Source: an uncultured Alphaproteobacteria bacterium (GTDB lineage: Bacteria > Pseudomonadota > Alphaproteobacteria > Micropepsales > Micropepsaceae). Taken from it: DNA of 9,201 nucleotides. A program made the position numbers and the translations under genes. The stretch is taken from assembly GCA_937942205.1 (NCBI GenBank), contig CALDFO010000016.1, positions 1 through 9,201 on the forward strand, in the 5' to 3' direction. Below, in pieces: positions 6,415 through 9,201 of the stretch. Under the pieces are notes generated by a model, which searched no databases, was not told the origin of the DNA, and worked only from the letters and a program-made list of their open reading frames with translations. Within the stretch, counting starts at the first letter, position 1, and the number at the start of each line of letters is the position of its first letter.

Positions 6415-6464
6415 AATGTAAAGTCGCTGTTGTTGCTCTTTACCCCCCGGATGCTCTCCGGGCC
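6383..6464 (-). other. Structured 3'-end element, right copy (inverted relative to left copy)
   Basis: Read on the minus strand it has the same order as the left copy: GGCCCGGA, a 5-nt loop, TCCGGG, then GGGTAAAGAG, then a spacer ending CTTTACAT, then hairpin 2. The spacers align well (left ...GCTTGACAT, right ...GACTTTACAT). The hairpin 2 stems differ in sequence yet both pair, with loops GAAA and GAAT. In the right copy GTAAAG can also pair with CTTTAC. It lies about 200 nt beyond tadC, in the same orientation as tadC, as the left copy does to the TadD-like gene. Confidence 0.6.
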
Positions 6465-6473
6465 TTTTTAAAT
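6446..6473 (+). terminator. Plus-strand terminator after the island genes
   Basis: CCCGGA-TGCTC-TCCGGG at 6446-6462 is followed on the plus strand by CCTTTTTAAATT, so it can stop transcripts from the DGQHR-methyltransferase pair before they run antisense into tadC. The stem is only 6 bp but is all G-C except for one pair. The same 17 bp occurs in the same orientation at 2787-2803. On the minus strand it serves as hairpin 1 of the structured element. Confidence 0.6.
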
Positions 6474-6482
6474 TGCAGAACG

Positions 6483-6619
6483 TCGCGCCGCATTCGGCGC
6501 GAGGAATTTTGTGGCGTGAGGACGCCTAGCTTTTCTTATGAGCGAAGCGAATTAGAAAAGCTGGCGCTGGCCGAGCACAGCGAGGCGGGAGCGTCGAGCG
6601 CCGTGTACATGACGTACAC
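6483..6619. repeat. Cluster of four short hairpins downstream of tadC
   Basis: Four inverted repeats lie in a row: TCGCGCCG/CGGCGCGA (6483-6502), GGCGT/ACGCC (6513-6526), AGCTTTTCT/AGAAAAGCT (6528-6562) and GTGTAC/GTACAC (6603-6619). They occupy the gene-free 6467-6664 stretch between the terminators and the tadC stop. No coding signal of the flank type is seen there. They would form the 3' untranslated end of the tad transcript. They may be a composite intergenic repeat or an RNA-stability element; the first is followed by GGAATTTT and could act as a weak plus-strand terminator. Confidence 0.5.
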
Positions 6620-6664
6620 AAGCGAAGGCGCGACGAACGCACGACGCAAAAGAACCGCGCCGGG

Positions 6665-7630
6665 TTACATCATGGCTTTGATCTGGATAACAGCCGGCCC
6701 CATGATCACGATGAACAGGCAGGGCAGGAAGAAGATGATCATCGGCACGGTCAGCTTGGCGGGCAGCGAGGCGGCCTTGCGTTCGGCCTCCTGCATCCGG
6801 GCTTCGCGGTTTTCATTGGCGGCGACGCGCAGGGCGGTGCCCATCGGGGTGCCGTATTTCTCGGCCTGGTTCAGGGCGGTGGCGACCGCCTTGACCCCGG
6901 CATGGCCGCAACGCCTGGCGAGATTGTCGAAGGCCTGGCGGCGGTCCGGCAGGTAGCTGAGTTCGGCGGTGGTGAGCGACAGCTCCTCGGCCAGTTCGGC
7001 GGACTGGCTGCCGATCTCGCTGGAGACGCGCTGGAAGGCGATCTCGATGGACATGCCCGATTCCACGCAGATCAGCATCAGGTCCAGCGCGTCGGGAAAG
7101 GCGCGCATGATGGACTGCTGGCGGCGCTGGATCATGTTGCCCACGAAGATGTCCGGCAGGTAGAAGCCCAGCAGCGCCCCGGCAAAGGCCACGCCCAGCT
7201 TCTGGATCACCGGCCAGTCCAGGTGCAGCACCACGAACAGGTAGAACAGCGCGACGCCGAACACGATGAAGGGCATCACGAAGCGGAAGAACATGAAGGT
7301 GATCAGCGGCGCCTGGCCGCGATAACCGGCGGTGGCCAGCTTTTCGCGGCTGTTCTCGCCTTCCAGCAGGTTGCCCAGCTTGAGCCGGTCCAGCGTCGCC
7401 TTCATGTAGGACACCGGCTCGGCCCGCAGGGAGCCGCGCTTGGCGTTGAGGGCGGCGTGATGGCGGGCGCGCAATTCCTCGCGGCGGCGCGACACCGATT
7501 TGAGGCGGTCGTCCAGTCCCCGGCCTTCCAGCATGGGGATGCCCAGCGTCACCACCGTGGCGAAGGACAGCACCGCCACCGCGGCGGTGATCAGGAAGCT
7601 CTTGTCGAACAGCAGGGACATCCAGTTCAT
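6665..7630 (-). CDS. tadC: Tad pilus inner-membrane platform protein TadC
   Basis: This 321-residue protein of the type II secretion F (GspF/T2SSF) family forms, with TadB, the inner-membrane platform on which the ATPase TadA drives assembly of Flp/Tad pili. Hydrophobic segments lie at about 12-30, 112-133, 143-160 and 293-315. The cytoplasmic T2SSF domain spans about 176-308. It includes FPDALDLMLICVESGMSI (178-195) and the conserved EKYGTPMGTALRVAA (257-271), followed by the Glu/Arg-rich NREARMQEAERKAASLP stretch. Length and topology fit TadC. The start ATG has AGGGG 7 nt upstream, overlapping the tadB stop codon; the gap between the genes is 10 nt, so they form one operon. The transcript probably ends at the minus-strand terminator at 6376-6414. 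The gene shows no damage from the neighbouring island. Confidence 0.92.
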   Translation of the reverse strand: MNWMSLLFDKSFLITAAVAVLSFATVVTLGIPMLEGRGLDDRLKSVSRRREELRARHHAALNAKRGSLRAEPVSYMKATLDRLKLGNLLEGENSREKLATAGYRGQAPLITFMFFRFVMPFIVFGVALFYLFVVLHLDWPVIQKLGVAFAGALLGFYLPDIFVGNMIQRRQQSIMRAFPDALDLMLICVESGMSIEIAFQRVSSEIGSQSAELAEELSLTTAELSYLPDRRQAFDNLARRCGHAGVKAVATALNQAEKYGTPMGTALRVAANENREARMQEAERKAASLPAKLTVPMIIFFLPCLFIVIMGPAVIQIKAMM

Positions 7631-7640
7631 CGCACGGCCC

Positions 7641-8606
7641 CTAATGCTGGAAGTTGATCATCTTGCGCATCGTCAGGATGCCGATGCTCATCCAGACCAG
7701 GCAGACCGCCAGCATCAGGTTGCCGGCGCGCTCGGTGAAGAGCAGCGCGATGTATTTGGGCGCGGTCATATAGACGATGGCCATCACGCCGGGCGGCAGC
7801 GAGCCGATGATCATGGCGCTGGCCTTGGCCTCGGAGGACATCGCCTTGATCTTGCCTTGCAGGCGCTTGCGGTCGCGCAGGACGAAGGCCAGGTTGCCCA
7901 GCGCCTCGGACAGGTTGCCGCCCGACTTGGCCTGGATCGCCATCACGATGGCGAAAAAGCCCACCTCCGCGGTGGGCATGGAGTCGTGCATCCGCTTGAG
8001 GCCCTGTTCCAGGGTCACGCCCACCTTCAGGCTTTCCACCAGATTGTGGAACTCCGGTCCCACCGGATCGGGCGCTTCGCGCGCCACGATCCGCAGCGCC
8101 TCGTTGGTGGGCAGGCCCGACTTGACCGACCGCACGATCACGTCGATGGCGTTGGCGAAATGCTCGGTGAATTTCTTTTTGCGCCGGGCGGCCAGGAAGT
8201 TCAGCACCCAGCGCGGCAGGCCCAGCCCCATCACGAAAACCGCCAGGCCCGTCACCAGCAGGGACTGGCGGGTCAGGATGCAGATCGCGGCGGTCAGGGC
8301 GGCGACGATGCCGCAGATCATCCAGAAACTGCGGGGGCTGGTCTTGGGAAAGCCCGCCTGCTCCAGGCGGCGGCGCATGGTGGGCCGTTCTTTCTTCGCG
8401 GCGCGGTTCTTTTCCACGTCCTTGAGCATGGCCGCGACGTTCTTGCGCTTCTGGGCGGCTTCCTGGGCGCTGTTGGGGGCGCGGCGCCCGGCGGCGGGCT
8501 TGACCACCGCGGTCATGCGCTTCCTGGCCTTCTCGTCGCCGCCGGTCAGGGCGAACGCGACACCGCCAAGGGCGAGCGCGAACAGAATACCGACCAGCAC
8601 GATCAT
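7641..8606 (-). CDS. tadB: Tad pilus inner-membrane platform protein TadB
   Basis: This 321-residue T2SSF-family membrane protein partners with TadC in the Tad pilus platform. An N-terminal membrane segment (residues 2-20) leads into a basic cytoplasmic stretch (about 25-85, rich in K and R). Two closely spaced hydrophobic segments follow at about 94-111 and 115-133. The T2SSF domain begins near [20 protein letters not shown] (146-165) and contains the signature [20 protein letters not shown] (227-246). Final membrane segments lie at about 264-283 and 295-312. Its ATG overlaps the tadA stop in an ATGA quadruplet, so it is translationally coupled to the ATPase gene. The order tadA-tadB-tadC is the standard one in alphaproteobacteria, where these genes are also called cpaF, cpaG and cpaH. 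Confidence 0.92.
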   Translation of the reverse strand: MIVLVGILFALALGGVAFALTGGDEKARKRMTAVVKPAAGRRAPNSAQEAAQKRKNVAAMLKDVEKNRAAKKERPTMRRRLEQAGFPKTSPRSFWMICGIVAALTAAICILTRQSLLVTGLAVFVMGLGLPRWVLNFLAARRKKKFTEHFANAIDVIVRSVKSGLPTNEALRIVAREAPDPVGPEFHNLVESLKVGVTLEQGLKRMHDSMPTAEVGFFAIVMAIQAKSGGNLSEALGNLAFVLRDRKRLQGKIKAMSSEAKASAMIIGSLPPGVMAIVYMTAPKYIALLFTERAGNLMLAVCLVWMSIGILTMRKMINFQH

Positions 8607-9201
8607 TGATTGACCTTGTCCAGGGCGTCGGAGAGTTCTTTTTCCAGATTGTAGTAGCGGGCGCGCTCCCAGAAATTGGGCCGCACGATGCCGGTGCCCA
8701 TATGCTTGCCCTTGAGGCGGCCGGTCTCGTCCTCGCCCTGGATCTCATAGGTGACCAGGTCCTGGGTGATGACCACCTCGCCCTCGGTGCCGATCACTTC
8801 GGTGATCTTGGTGATGCGGCGCGAGCCGTCGCGCATACGCTCGGCCTGGATGATGACGTCGATCGAGCCCACGATCATCTCGCGGATGGTCTTCATCGGC
8901 AGGGCGAAGCCGCCCATGGTGATCATGGATTCCAGGCGGCTCATGGCCTCGCGCGGCGAGTTGGCGTGCAGCGTGCCCATCGAGCCGTCATGGCCGGTGT
9001 TCATGGCCTGGAGCAGGTCGAAGGCTTCCGGGCCGCGCACCTCGCCCACGATGATGCGCTCGGGGCGCATACGCAGACAGTTGCGGACCAGGTCGCGCAT
9101 GGTGATCTGGCCCTGCCCTTCCAGGTTGGGGGGGCGGGTTTCCAGGCGCACCACATGCGGCTGCTGGAGCTGGAGTTCGGCGGCGTCCTCGCAGGTGATG
9201 A
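8603..9201 (-). CDS. tadA: Tad pilus secretion ATPase TadA/CpaF (C-terminal part, cut by window edge)
   Basis: Only the last 198 residues are in the window; the frame stays open to the edge. The fragment starts at [20 protein letters not shown], the region after the Walker A motif in CpaF/TadA ATPases. It carries [20 protein letters not shown], including the Walker B box (GEVRG at fragment residues 52-56), then the His box [11 protein letters not shown] (70-80). The TRDLV-like [16 protein letters not shown] before it also fits the family. The enzyme is a hexameric GspE-type ATPase at the cytoplasmic face, powering pilus extrusion through TadB/TadC. The GTG at 9154 is an internal valine codon, not a start, because the conserved sequence continues upstream of it. 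The stop overlaps the tadB start. Confidence 0.95.
   Translation of the reverse strand, partial: ITCEDAAELQLQQPHVVRLETRPPNLEGQGQITMRDLVRNCLRMRPERIIVGEVRGPEAFDLLQAMNTGHDGSMGTLHANSPREAMSRLESMITMGGFALPMKTIREMIVGSIDVIIQAERMRDGSRRITKITEVIGTEGEVVITQDLVTYEIQGEDETGRLKGKHMGTGIVRPNFWERARYYNLEKELSDALDKVNQ

Noticed and set aside
6902..8613. Long plus-strand ORFs opposite tadC and tadB
   Set aside because: His/Gln/Gly-rich translations with no motifs, fully antisense to two clearly recognised Tad genes.
7627..8748. Minus-strand 373-codon ORF overlapping tadB in another frame
   Set aside because: Arg/Ala-rich shadow frame; the T2SSF signatures are in the 7641-8606 frame.
8603..9154. GTG at 9154 as the start of a short ATPase gene
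   Set aside because: Conserved CpaF/TadA sequence continues in frame upstream to the window edge, so the codon is internal.
1..9201. CRISPR array, tRNA or rRNA genes
   Set aside because: No regularly spaced short repeats with unique spacers, no tRNA-like arm pattern and no rRNA-like sequence were seen on either strand.

Overview
The window looks like a chromosomal segment of a GC-rich alphaproteobacterium. The evidence is a Tad/Cpa pilus operon of the alphaproteobacterial type, strong GC bias at third codon positions in the flanking genes, a TAXI-type solute-binding protein, and a CtrA-like box with a GANTC site in a promoter region. Genus cannot be called from this alone.

Layout. Bases 1-219 are gene-free and packed with intergenic repeats: two copies of a 52-bp unit, a palindrome of the ATTCCC...GGGAAT type and a longer hairpin. 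A TAXI solute-binding protein follows on the minus strand (226-1269). Divergent from it is a TPR protein resembling the Tad pilotin/assembly protein TadD (1405-2760, plus strand). On the right, three genes run on the minus strand in the order tadA (cut by the window edge), tadB, tadC (9201 down to 6665). TadA is the pilus ATPase; TadB and TadC are the inner-membrane platform. The TadD-like gene and tadC therefore converge, and both probably serve the same secretion/pilus machine.

Between these converging genes lies a compositionally different island, roughly 2945-6380. By hand count, bases 3421-3480 have 26 G+C of 60, against 42 of 60 in 6841-6900 of the flank. It carries two translationally coupled plus-strand genes (ATGA overlap). 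The first is a 764-residue protein with a PD-(D/E)XK-like N-terminus, a central DGQHR (DndB-type) domain and a C-terminal Rx4H motif of HEPN type. The second is a Dam-family (D12) DNA adenine methyltransferase. No dnd, integrase or transposase gene is visible. The pair is the most interesting item here: a candidate compact DNA-modification/restriction or defence module.

The island is bracketed by two inverted copies of a structured element: hairpin 1, a shared GGGTAAAGAG linker, then hairpin 2. Each copy lies downstream of one of the converging native genes, in the same orientation as that gene. The second hairpins have different stem sequences but keep their pairing and similar tetraloops. 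The simplest reading is a native 3'-end/terminator element after each gene, with the foreign pair inserted between the two.
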